Assembly: GCA_022264855.1 (NCBI GenBank)
Contig: JABYQU010000023.1
Location: 62,001-126,000 of the forward strand
Length of the DNA stretch: 64,000 nt
Direction: 5' to 3'
Origin: Lenzites betulinus
Taxonomy: Eukaryota; Basidiomycota; Agaricomycetes; Polyporales; Polyporaceae
The notes below the pieces were generated by a model. That model saw only the letters and a list, made by a program, of their open reading frames with translations, did no database searches and was not told the origin of the DNA. Position 1 is the stretch's first letter; every line of letters starts with the position of its first letter. The position numbers were made by a program, and so were the translations under genes. Shown here one piece after another: positions 36,023 through 46,188 of the stretch.

Positions 36023-38898
36023 CTACCCACTTATAGCTGCAGGAACAGCCGCCCGCGCCGCCTTTCGGCGCTGGTAAGATGCGACGGCCCCGCGGATTGC
36101 GGTGGACGACAACGACGAGGTGTCTTGAGGGTTCACCTTCGGCGGCGCCTTTGCGCTGTGCCTAACATCGCCATGGCACAAAGTTAGTACTCTATGAGCT
36201 GCGATGTCACATGCGTGTACATACCGTCCTCGCCGCGCGATCTCCGTGCACAGATCTGTGAGGGCTTCGTCATCGCCGGACTCCTTCTCGAAAGCCCAAA
36301 GCTCCTGGAGGTGCTGATTGTAGGTGCTTGAGTAGGCTTCCTCCGAGAACGTCACCCTCTGGAAAGGTCCAGTACTCCATTCATCGATAGCGCACTGAAT
36401 CTAAGTAATGAAACAAGTTAGCAAAACTTCGGCCTAGGTGTACGACCACATACCGCTGTCAGGACAAGAGCTAGCCCCGGAACAGGGAATGGATCATATA
36501 TGTCGGAGTGCACGACGCCATCGTCCTCGGGAGACTTGTAGAATACTTGATTGATTACTGCTTGAATGATGTCGGCCTCATAGAGGCCGTCGTTCTGCTC
36601 CGGGTCGTCTGCGATCACCTGTGTACAATTTAACAAGCCGAGCACAGGAAAGGCGTGAACTTACATCGTATGTGAACGTGCGCGCGCGTCGGAGCTGGGC
36701 TGCTCGCTTCCGGTTCGCGGGCTCGGCCTTCTCTGCTGACTTGAAGCCATATGTGCCCTTGACGTGCCCGCGTGCGGCGCTTTTCAATTCGCTACGCAGG
36801 TTCCAGGAGTACCGAGTGAGCTTGTAAAGGGATAATCGGTCAGTGTATGATACTTACAGTCTATCATTGAGCACATACCAGAGTGATAATCTCGCTGGTT
36901 GGCGCAAGTTCAACGTCGACGGCGATCGCGGCACGATGCCACGCGTCCAAAGCCCAAGTCTTTTCGGTGAGTTTGGCAGGATATCCATCTTGCGACATCA
37001 CCTGACTCTTGTATAACCCGGCCGCTACCTTGATAACTTCTTGCGCCTCAGCTTCGTAGTCTGTGGCACGCGGACGCGCCTTTCTCCGTGTGGTACCACT
37101 TGCAGTCTGATCGGGGCTGGGATCAGCGACACGGCGTGCCTTACGAAAGTTTCCAGAGCGTCCGCGGCCAGAGGAGGAGTCGTCGGCGACGCGTTGTCGC
37201 TTCCGGGCTGCGCCGTCATCCTGTAGGGCGTCCTCCTCTTGATCGGTGGTCGCATGGCTATATTCAGGCGCGTCGTCGTCATGATCCGAGCCCTCAGGCT
37301 CATCCGAGTGACGGTGATAGTACTCCAAGTCCCTCCTGAAGGTGGTGTCAGTATCGTTAGGATCGGCACATATGAACGTACCTCTCTGAACGCTCGATGC
37401 TGGCGCGTTGGTTATCCATGATGACATCGTCATCCTCGTCGTCGTATTGAGACTGACGGCTGCGACGGCCGCGGTGATGCATGGACTCCAGGCCGCTGTC
37501 ATCTTGAATGTGTTCTTCATGATCTTCGTGCTCGTACGGGTCGTTATTGCCGTACGATTCTTCTGCATCGTACGCGATTGCATGCGCGCGATGCAGAAGT
37601 TGTGAGGCGTAGTCATCAAACACTTCTTCCTCGGCACTACCAGTGTCGTGGTCGATGTCATATAGCCGTCTGTGTCTGGTGGGGATCTAATAGGAGTTCG
37701 CATTAGCCACAGCCAGGGCTCGAGAGACGTTGTTGAATAGTACGTACACGGCCCGCAGCCTGAAGACGAGGGATCGCCGACATGTTGTAAGTCTTAAGGT
37801 GTTCTCCTTGGGTGTCTTCATCGATGGCATTCGTGCCGTAGAAGCCAGCGCCGACGACTTCCTCGCCGTGCTCAGCATCGACACCGTCCTGTAAGGCAAG
37901 CAATCAGACTATTGCAGTGGGTCATAGGTGACAGCGACCAGCAATACATTGGATTGAGCCGGGGATGGCGAACGCGCGTATGCCCTCCTGGCGCGCGGGA
38001 CTTGGGAGGGGCCAGGCACAGGCTCGCCTTCGCCCGCAGCCGCGTGTTATGTCAGAACAACGGCCATATCAGTCCAGGAGACAACGATGTACGATGCTCA
38101 CCTTGAACCCTCGAAACAGAATGCTGGACGCCGCGTGCTTCGGGATTTCTTGCAGTGACCTTGGACGCCATGGATGATGTGTGCTGGCCACGATAGGGAT
38201 CTCGGAGCGCAATTAACAAATCAGCCTTCTCCTTCGTTAGTCGATGCGAATCCTGTGAGATTAGATTGAGTATCAAATCAGATGTGCGCATACAACTCGT
38301 TCATAGCGTACCTTGGGCGTAGGAGCGGCCTTCGCATGGCGCTCCCCGGAAATGATACGAGCGGCAGGCTGGCTTGGACGGGGCATGGAGCGGGCATGAG
38401 CTTCGAAGTTAATTGTGTTCGATTTTTGACTGGTTCTGTTCGTTGGCAGAGTCTCTATGGTAAACTGGATATTCTGAGCTTGTTGCGCTGGCACAAGTTG
38501 TGCTCGATGTACCTTCAAGGGTGTCTTCTGCTTTGGAGTACCTCTAGCCTTTGTGCCTCCTGTGCGCGCTGCGAGAGCTTCAGTCAGTGTGGACTCAATG
38601 AATATCATACTATCAGTCGCCGCACATTTTGAAGTCGTCGTTTTATTATTTTTTCCACCCGTGTCGCTGGCGAGTTTGTGACCTTGCGTAGTTGGCGGCT
38701 CTTTCTGTGAACGCGCGGTGGAAACCGCCGTCGATGCCCGAGCTTCTGCTGTTAAAACCATGAGTACACCATTGATAACAGCGCAGCCCGACATATGAAT
38801 AGAATAGCAGGCAGAAGCATGCACGTACCATATTCTTGCCCTTTCTCTGTGAGCTTCCGTGCCCGTTTGGATCTTGCAATATTGTCAGTGTCGTCCAT
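36023..38898 (-). CDS. DUF6532-type protein carried by the Plavaka element
   Basis: Transcribed away from the transposase gene. ATG 38898 reads MDDTDNIARSKRARKLTEKG, then a Thr/Lys/Pro-rich low-complexity region, about 38820-37700. The Asp/Glu/Arg-rich middle contains a nuclear-localisation-like cluster (RKRQRVADD, RRKARPRATDY). The last third matches the fungal DUF6532 pattern as I know it: EAEAQEVIKVAAGLYKSQV, KLTEKTWALDAWHRAA, EIITL, then after introns RSELKSAARGHVKGTYGF, DIIQAVINQVFYKSPEDDGV, PGLALVLTA, IDEWSTGPFQRVTFSEEAY and a basic tail ending RAAVPAAISG, TAG 36023-36025. Introns of 50-65 bp separate these blocks. The biochemical role is unknown. Its location suggests a transposition accessory, comparable in position to the second protein of plant CACTA elements; that is inference. 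Confidence 0.78.
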
Positions 38899-39092
38899 GT
38901 TGCGAAGGTGTGCTGAAAGCGCAAGGCGACGTGAACGTCGTGGTTGAAAAGGACCGAGCAACGGCGTTACCACAGGCCACCGGCATCGGCCGACCGTGCA
39001 CGGTGCACCATTGGTTCCTGCGAGATGTGTCAGCCGCCTGCGTCACGACTTGTTAAGTCCAAGCCCTCACAAAGTCGAACGTACCTTCCACA
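38899..39092. promoter_or_regulatory. Bidirectional promoter inside the Plavaka element
   Basis: Only 194 bp separate the ATG of the DUF6532 gene (-) from that of the transposase gene (+). Both must therefore start transcription here. No clear TATA box is visible. Confidence 0.6.
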
Positions 39093-42000
39093 ATGCCCCA
39101 CTTCACTTGCCGTAGCTGTGGTGCTTCGTTCCAGGACCGGGGTCGCCACAGTCGCCATCTAGGAGGCAAAATTGCTTGTCAGCAGTTTTACAACAATCTG
39201 GCTCAGCAAAGGGCTTCTTACACGCACGCTAACCAAAATCGCCCGCTGAATCCACCCTCAATCATCGACACTGGCCGGGATTCACCATCTCCAGAGCTAC
39301 CAGCATGGCAAAATGAGCCCGACCCTCAGGTCGACATCGATGCTACTACAAAGCGCCGCCGCGTGACCGTGGAGGAGATAGAGGACGAAGAAACCATACC
39401 GGAGCCTTGGGTGTACGAAGACTATCCGGGCCTAGTCGCACAGGCAGTGGGCGAATCCGTGACCCATTTTGAGGACTTGCGCGCGGAGCAGGAGGCTCTG
39501 AACAAGCCCCCGCATTCGCCTTTCCGGGATGCCGACGAATGGAGCCTTGCACGATGGTTAGTAAAGCATACTACACAGACCGGGGTTGACGAATTCTGCA
39601 AGCTACCAGCGGTGAGTTTCTGCCTTTTGGGAAGTGTGAGAAGCCGAGGACTTACCAGATTGGGTGTGAAGGTGCGCAACACGGTGCAGCCGGACTTCAA
39701 AAACAAACGGGCCTTCTTTCGAAGGATTGACGAGCTGCCATCAGGGCCCGAGTGGCTTTGCGAGATCATCAACATCACGGGCGACGTGCAAGGACCGAAC
39801 GGGGAGTTTCTCACCGAGGAACTGGAGATCTGGCGGCGCGACCCGGTGGAATGCTGCCGCGAGTTGATAGGTAATCCGGTGTTCAAGTCGCATATGGCCT
39901 ACAGCCCGGTCCGGGTGAAGCGCGATGGGACTCGGTATTACAGCGAGATGAATACCGCTGACTGGTGGTGGGATAAACAGGTCAGTCTGACATGATATAG
40001 TACGATAGATATGCGGTGCTCACAATGAGAACACCAGGCAGAGCTCCCTCCTGGCGCAGTCATCTCCCCGATTATCCTGGCCTCTGACAAGACCAACTTG
40101 ACGACTCTACGTGGAGACAAGACTGCGTGGCCGGTGTATCTCTCTCTTGGGAACATTGACAAATCTGTCCGACGCAAACCATCAGCGCACGCGGTCCTGC
40201 TCCTAGGGTACATACCGGTGACCAAACTGCACTCCTTTGCCAAATCTACACGAGCCGATGCTTCCTATCAACTCTTCCATACCTGCATGGAGCGGATGCT
40301 GGCCCCGTTGGTCGAAGCCGGACGTACCGGCGTGCTCATGACCTGCGCCGATCGCGTAGTCCGCCGTGTCTTCCCCATCCTCGCCGCCTACATCGCGGAC
40401 CACCCCGAGCAGTGCCTGATCACCTGTTGTAAAGAGAACCGCTGCCCGCGCTGCATAGTCTCGCGCAACAAGCGCGGTGAGAACAAGCAGTACAAGCTTC
40501 GAGACCACATAGCAGCAATAGACGTCCTACGCCGTGCCGGGACTGGCAAAGTACCCTCAGAGTTCGATCGACACGGCCTTCGACACGTATACCACCCCTT
40601 CTGGGCGAATCTGCCCCATGCCGACATCTTCGCCTGCATCAGCCCCGATATCCTCCACCAGATCCACAAAGGCGTCATCAAGGACCACCTTGTGGTCTGG
40701 TGCGAGAAGGTCATAGGCAAGAAGGCCTTGGACGAACGCTTCGCCGCTATGTCTAAAGCTCATGGACTATGGCATTTTCCCCGCGGCCTCTCGGTCATCT
40801 CGCAATGGACGGGCAGCGAAGCTAAAGAGATCGAGAAGATCCTGCTCAGCCTTCTTGTCGGACGAGTCAGCACACACGTCATGAAAGCCATCCGCGGACT
40901 GCTCGACTTCACGTACTACGCCCAGTACGAAGTCCACTCGGACACCACACTCGCGCGAATGCGCGTAGCGCTCAACACCTTCCACCGCAACAAATCTGCC
41001 CTCATCGAGCTCGGCGTCCGTGAGCACTTCAACATACCTAAGCTCCATTCCCTGATCCATTATGTCGACGCCATCGTGAAACTTGGTTGTCTGGATGGCT
41101 TGAACACGGAGAACTCAGAACGGTTGCACATTGACGTGGCAAAGAAGGCTTACCGGGCTAGCAGCCGTCGAGAGTATGTAGCCCAGATGACCACGTGGTT
41201 GCAGCGACAGGAAGCAGTCGAGAGACAGACAGCATATCTGGCATGGATTGGAGGGGTCCTTGCTGACGAGATGAAGGCGGACGGGGATTTCGATGAACAC
41301 GACGACGGACAGGTCACCGATGAGGACAACAGCACTCAAGAGCGCTCTGCTGACGAAGTGCGAGCGCTGCGTGAGCTTCTGAACTCAAATGTCAAGCGGG
41401 CCTTCCAGCTTCCACTGACGCCGAGCGCGCGCCGTGTGGGAACGGACACTCTGGCCAGCAAATATGGTGCCCTGGACTTCGTGCTTGAACTGAACGACTT
41501 CCTTCGCACTTACCATCCCACCGTCCCCCCTGCTTCGGACTCCATCCTCCTGGACGTATATCACTCGCTCACTGTCCTACTCCCGGCGAACGTCCACATC
41601 AACAATCAAAAGCGTATCTGCAAGCTTCGCGCCAGCCCTTTAAGCCCCCGCTTCCGTGACCGCAAGGCAGTACCTGCAAGGTTCGACTGCGGTCTGTTTC
41701 TGGAGGATAACGACGCTTTCGAAGCGGAGGGTGGCCTCACAGGTGCGCATTTGACGCTCTTCAAGTTCCCTCCTGCAGCATCGTGAATTCATGGCTGACC
41801 ATCTCGTCTGTTTGACAGGCCTGCGACCAGGTCAGGTGCGCTGCATCTTCCGCCTACCTACGTGGATGGGTCTCGCCACGCCGCTCTTATATATCAACTG
41901 GTTCCGTCCCTTTCGCGTGGCCGACAATCTTTCTGGGTTGCATCCCACGTCCCACTCCACCCGCGCTCACCGGCGAAATGCAACTGTCATCCCCGTCAAC

Positions 42001-42150
42001 GATCTTGTGCGTACTTGCCACCTCATACCTAAGTTCGGACATGACAACGTCGACCCCCGCTGGACCCAAGATGACGTCCTCGACGAGCCGATCACCTTCT
42101 TGTTAAACCGCTACTATGACTTCCACACTTTCGAGTCACTCTCCTCATGA
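39093..42150 (+). CDS. Plavaka family transposase
   Basis: Transposase of the element. Four exons (39093-39611, 39672-39980, 40038-41742, 41819-42150) join in frame. The N terminus is a C2H2 zinc finger (FTCRSCGASFQDRGRHSRHL). Plavaka-type blocks follow: EWSLARWLVKHT, RVDELPSGPEW-like RIDELPSGPEWLCEI, WRRDPVECCRELIGNPVF, ADWWWDKQ, then the catalytic region IILASDKTNLTTLRGDKTAW and PVYLSLGNI. A zinc-ribbon-like stretch reads CCKENRCPRCIVSR, and the D/H/E-rich core has HADIFACISPDILHQIHKGV and GLNTENSERLHIDVAKKAYR. The C terminus (GLRPGQVRCIFRLPTW) ends at TGA 42148-42150. The first intron is 60 bp, a multiple of three, so the frame also reads through it. No stop or frameshift: potentially functional. 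The Plavaka name follows the known fungal family. Confidence 0.93.
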
Positions 42151-42553
42151 TCCCATTCTACTGTATCCGGGCCCATGGACTATATCCTGCAAGGCAGCGC
42201 CGTGTTATCTACTGGGTGTGGACTAAGGTAACTTATCGCTGCTTTCGATAAGCTCTAACAATAACACCGTTCTGACGCACTCTGCTATAGTTGTCAGTCC
42301 TCCAAGACTTATGTTTGACGTGAAAGCAAGTAGTATACAGCATGGATTTGATTTGAGGTTATTCACCTATGTAGCCGTATAGTAGCAGTACTTTGTAGTT
42401 TCAAGTTGCGCCATACTTCGACGTTCTGTTTAGATTAGACGCCCTCGCGCAGTCCCGGATACAGGCGCCTGTGCTTGCTGCTTGACTCCGCCCACCAACG
42501 ATCTCTCCCCGCTGTCGTCCCCTCCCTGCTCCGCTGTTGTCCCCTCGCTCTGT
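42151..42553. other. Intergenic spacer within the Plavaka element
   Basis: AT-richer 400-bp spacer between the transposase stop and the companion gene. No ORF of note. It may contain the terminator of one gene and the promoter of the next. Confidence 0.45.
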
Positions 42554-43688
42554 ATGACCTCCTCTCTGGGGGAATCCGAGCATCTATCAGCCATAAGCTA
42601 CAAGATCACGCTCCCCCTCGACCGCGCTGGCTGCGTCACGCTTCAAGTTGCCTTCAACCAGAACCACTCCGGCCTAGGAGACATCGGGTCCGACTCTCCA
42701 CGTCTCCCATCGCAGGCACCTAGCGACCCCGCTTTGGTATGTTATGATGCACTACCATATGTGTATATGTTATTTACACTCGAAAACTAGACGATCGAAG
42801 TGAACCGGCGTACAGCTGTCCTCGACCGTCAACGGCCCCCGGTATCTTCCACATCACAACCTCCCGTCTCTGCAGGCCACCGTTCGCCGCCATGTACTCT
42901 ACGTCCATCACCCTCGCGTCTTCGGGGTGTGCACAGCAGGAGTATCTCATCTGTCTCTGAGCCGCCGCCCACAAACGACGAGTATGACACTCAATGGTCT
43001 GATATCAGTAAGTCACTCCTAACGCCTGCACTGCATGTCAATAGAATCCCAATTAACCTCTCTCTGAACAGGTCCCAGCAATCTCGCCGCGATCAACTCA
43101 TTTGTCGACATGTTTGATGAGCGCCTGCCCAAGTCACCTCGAAGCCCGTTTCGCCCCGCTTTGCACCGTCCTTCCTCCCCATCCCAACACCAACTCCCGG
43201 AGTCACAGCCGCCTCTAGCCGGCACCCAGCTCGAGCATGCTTCACCGTCGGCCTCTCGGGATCAGTCAGACTCGGGCTCAGAAACCGAGCCTGAGCTCGA
43301 CCCTATCTATGATGCCTACTGCCTCGGATACTCGGACGGTCACCGTCGCGCAGCTGGTGGAGGTGAGGGCGGATCACGGAGATGTAATACTCAACATCCG
43401 GCTTTGTGCACATGTGAGGATTCGACACTGGTTGAGGATGACGACGATGAGCACCCACGGGTACGTGCTATCAAGTGATCAATCACTGTGTCTCCACTGA
43501 CACCGATGTAGACCTACGTGCCGATACCATCCACCAATGCCGGTTGTCATCTCACCCCGCGCACCCGCAAACGGATTACCGCAGATCTCCCGCCATCCCC
43601 CGTAACCCGCGAGGCTGTAAAGCGGTTCAAAACCGTGCACAACGCTCTTATCACCGAGCGCGAGGCTGCAAAGCGTCTCCGACTGTGA
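42554..43688 (+). CDS. Small companion protein of the Plavaka element
   Basis: Four exons fit: 42554-42736, 42791 to about 43009, from about 43073 to about 43460, and about 43511-43688. The start is MTSSLGESEHLSAISYKITL and the stop is TGA 43686-43688. The middle is Ser/Pro-rich and probably disordered, with an acidic stretch (SGSETEPELDPIYDAY). The end is TREAVKRFKTVHNALITERE followed by AAKRLRL, a short charged helix that may form a coiled coil. No enzymatic motif is visible. Because it is on the transposase strand inside the element ends, I infer an element-encoded accessory protein of unknown role. The exon pattern, with clean GT-AG borders and an uninterrupted frame, supports a real gene. 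Confidence 0.62.
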
Positions 43689-43948
43689 TGGACATGTCAT
43701 GTAGTAGCACAGATGTCATGTCCATATTTCGTCCTCACTCTCGACTGCAATGCTATCCTCTGTGTGCACTCATGTTCCTGTTATGTGTATGAAGTACAAT
43801 ATATTTGGGTATCTGTCGTTTAAGTGTGACAAACACTGTACTCGGTGTCAGTGTGCTATGGTGTGCTACAGAGTATTCCCCTGTGCGTGATTGTACTACA
43901 TGTGCTATAGGGCGCTATACAATCCCAGTGGGTGCTATGGCCATTTGA
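43689..43948. other. Right subterminal region of the Plavaka element
   Basis: Non-coding end of the element. Four copies of GTGCTA, the reverse complement of TAGCAC, start at 43853, 43863, 43902 and 43932. Confidence 0.7.
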
Positions 43949-43962
43949 GGTGTTTCCTGATG
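43949..43962 (-). repeat. Plavaka right terminal inverted repeat
   Basis: GGTGTTTCCTGATG, exact reverse complement of 35679-35692, followed by the duplicated AT at 43963-43964. The host exon resumes at 43965. Confidence 0.85.
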
Positions 43963-44651
43963 ATCGGACGAGTCTTGTAGCGACTCTGATGAGGTTACAG
44001 AGTCGCAAGAGCCCGAGGTAGCTTGTATTGCACTCGTTTCGGACGGCGACACCGCAGTGACGTCTGAGGTAAGTGAGATATTAACTTTGTCGTGTATATC
44101 ACTCATGATACCTCAACATTTCAGATGCATGCTGCACCCGCTTCGTACTCCGTCCATTCATCGGTCCACGGTGCCACGTTATCGCTCCCACCACTACGGA
44201 TACGTCTTCCGCCGCGTCCATCTACTACCATTAGTACTCAAAACCACGCCACCAGTGCACAAGCTGCTGCATCTCTAACGCAGTCCTCTCGGCCGCAGCC
44301 TGTTGCTGGAGGCTCAACTGCAGATAGCACTACCACTGTCGAGGCTAAGCAGCCTCTTGAGTGCGTTATATGTGGCGACCCGGAGCCTGACTCGGAGATC
44401 TGTACGATGATCAAATGCGGCGGTCCGATGTGTGGGGATATGGTAAGTTATGGTGTTTGACACTGCTTAATGTACCATACTAATGCCCTCCCGCCCGGCA
44501 TGGGATTACTTCCTAGTTCCACTACACGTGTGTCAACCTGAATGGAGCACCAAGTACTGACTGGTTCTGCGACAAGTCCTGCCGCGAGAACGCTGGTGCG
44601 CGTATCCGGCGGGGCAACCGCAGAAAGAGGACGAAGACAGGGACATCATGA

Positions 44652-44959
44652 TGTAACATTCTCCGAGTTCAAAGCCATGTGCGGGGACTAGTTGTGGTGT
44701 GCTCGCGCTCGCGTTTATTATTGTAGACTGTCATACGGCTGCTCCCGATTGGGACTATTTCGTGAAAACATATGACTAAGCGTCCGCATCGGGCAGTATC
44801 TCACGGGGGAGGGGGGGGGCCCTCTGCTCGAGGCCTTATGTCGATACCTAGACCCCGGTAAGAAATTCAATATCTGAGCCCCTCTTGTATGGAGATTTCA
44901 AATTCGGCGCGTCGCGTCCATTTAGCGCCCGTTCTGTAACGGAGACAATAAATATTGAG
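44652..44959. other. Intergenic, 3' side of the P-element-like gene
   Basis: Contains a G-rich run at about 44806-44820 and the 12-bp motif CCTTATGTCGAT at 44834-44845, both similar to a block upstream of the same gene at 30181-30227. No gene. Confidence 0.45.
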
Positions 44960-45009
44960 ACCCGTAGGTCTACCACTCCGGGAAAGCGTGTCATCCTTGT
45001 GCAGGGGCC

Positions 45010-45040
<31 letters not shown>

Positions 45041-45064
45041 TTCGTATGTCACCCCGAAGGGGAC
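44960..45064 (-). ncRNA. U6: U6 spliceosomal snRNA-like gene
   Basis: The minus strand carries a 5' hairpin (GTCCCC-TTC-GGGG), then AAATTGGAACGATACAGAGA and the invariant ACAGAGA box, AGCATGGCCCC and CACAAGGATGACACGC. These are the U4-pairing and internal stem-loop segments of U6. U6 forms the catalytic core of the spliceosome with U2. A TATA-like element lies 19-30 bp upstream. No run of four or more T, the Pol III stop signal, follows within about 150 bases, and the 5' hairpin region looks slightly expanded. The 3' end given is an estimate. The copy may therefore be a pseudogene or use a distant terminator. Confidence 0.75.
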
Positions 45065-45082
45065 AACAGAAGGCTGGCGAGA

Positions 45083-45094
45083 GATATACATATG
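45083..45094 (-). promoter_or_regulatory. TATA-like element upstream of U6
   Basis: CATATGTATATC on the minus strand, 19-30 bp before the first U6 base. This is about where a Pol III type 3-like TATA box is expected. Confidence 0.5.
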
Positions 45095-45198
45095 AAAGTG
45101 TTTCCGTCATTCGCTCCTTTCGCGGGTTGATCTCATCCTTCAAGCGTCTCTGCAGTATTGCCGCCTTGGCCTCTGATATCATGAGGCCTGAGGTCTGC

Positions 45199-45476
45199 AC
45201 AGTACTGTACCATTTCACTCAATTCGACATCCCCTGTGACAGGTGACACCGTCCGCTCGGAAACAAACTCGTCAATTCGACCATATGGCCGTGACATGGG
45301 GCGAAATTTCGACAGATTTCAGCTCGTGCGGCAGCGCGGCGCTCCGAAGCGCCCATCCAGCCCCAGGAACGATCCGGCAAATGTCTTCGTGACCGGTGAC
45401 GGGCACCAAAAATTCGGCAATTTGGACCCCATGTTATGCGTGACCTGACGAATTGAGTGAAATGGTACAGTACTGT
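45199..45476. mobile_element. Small MITE with 28-bp terminal inverted repeats
   Basis: A 278-bp segment bounded by a perfect 28-bp inverted repeat (45199-45226 and 45449-45476, beginning ACAGTACTGTACCATTTC). There is no coding capacity. If the outer ACAG/CTGT bases are host DNA, the element would be flanked by TA, as in Tc1/mariner-type MITEs, and would sit in a palindromic ACAGTACTGT site. Confidence 0.7.
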
Positions 45477-46188
45477 CCTGTTCGTGTGTTCGTGCATCCC
45501 CCAATCAGATCGATAACGCGGTTGTAAATTGCGAGGAATGAAGTGTGGCGTACACACGGCTCGCCAACTGTAACGTTAGCTGCCAGCCTCATTCGGAACG
45601 GCAGCGTCCATCGCGAACGTTTAAAATTCGAACTCTTGGACTCTTTCCTAGCTGGCAGCAAGCCATTGATGAGTACTCACGTCGTTTACCATGTATCGCC
45701 GAACTGCCTGGAATCTTCTCCGTGCCGAGCTTGTATAATTTAATAATCTCCACGAAGTTTCGGAGTCACCCCGCATCGGAGGCTGCCCGAACTTGTACAA
45801 TTGTATTATAAGGACTGCCCTCGCCAACCTCGCTTACTATACTCGATATCATGTTAGCGGAATAAAGCACGACGACGCAACCAACTCCCTCTCCGATGCC
45901 CAATGTAAACTATGACTACGGAGGCCTACCGCATCGCGCGTAGACATGCGAGGGCGGGCAGGAAAGGCAAATAGATTGCGAAATATACGATTACAAAAGA
46001 TCTTAAGCTCATATATAATCCCCGTGCCACGCCCCGCGTTCCGGATCCGTAGCAGCACTGGTATTCCAACCAACGGTCCAAGCCCAGCGGGCAAACGAAA
46101 GCGTGTGTAAGACTGCAGGAGACCGTATCGACATGCATGGCGGAACATCGTGCAACAAACCAACCACGTAGACGTACTACTCGCGCCC
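45477..46188. other. Intergenic, 3' side of the Rho exchange-factor gene
   Basis: Includes the probable 3' UTR of the minus-strand gene that follows. No gene is recognised. Confidence 0.45.

Larger units (their letters stand above)
35677..43964. mobile_element. Plavaka DNA transposon (CACTA/CMC superfamily), 8.28 kb
   Basis: The element body is 35679-43962, ending in the 14-bp inverted repeat CATCAGGAAACACC, with the dinucleotide AT duplicated outside each end (35677-35678 and 43963-43964). Just inside each end are four TAGCAC copies in mirror orientation. It carries three genes: a DUF6532 protein (-), the Plavaka transposase (+) and a small companion ORF (+). A 2-bp duplication and subterminal repeat arrays fit the CACTA superfamily, although the terminal bases are CATCA rather than CACTA. 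All three genes are open, so the element may be autonomous. Confidence 0.85.
30465..44651 (+). pseudogene. P-element/THAP9-like transposase gene, split by a Plavaka insertion
   Basis: Exons: 30465-30491, 30549-30795, 30852-about 31221, about 31270-32510, 32586-34719, 34772-35384, 35444-35528, 35612-35678 | insertion | 43965-44068, 44125-44442, 44517-44651. The N terminus (MPRKKQSTK) leads to a BED/U1-like zinc finger: YCDLCARDVEIG with W and two His. The core resembles P-element/THAP9 transposases, with a first Asp in YVLLIDEIKLEERFRWDP, a second in GGKLYSISSDGESRR and the family-like GTDALEKIFGLVRTMIGSD. Cys/His pairs follow (CPLC...H...H and VRCPLCKK ... HLQRAH). The C terminus is a PHD finger, ECVICGDPEPDSEIC ... 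HYTCVNLNG ... WFCDKSC. Function as transposase or domesticated protein is not decidable. The 8.3-kb insertion in exon 8 breaks it. The exon 3/4 junction does not splice cleanly, and the intron at 32511 uses a GC donor. Confidence 0.72.

Noticed and set aside
43915..44106. Minus-strand open frame whose end (DHQETP) resembles a plus-strand frame at 35484-35696 (HHQETP)
   Set aside because: The likeness comes from the Plavaka inverted repeat being read from opposite ends, not from related proteins.
30465..44651. TET/JBP dioxygenase gene, known to travel with some fungal transposons
   Set aside because: I looked for an H-x-D iron-binding pattern in the transposon region and saw no convincing double-stranded beta-helix domain.
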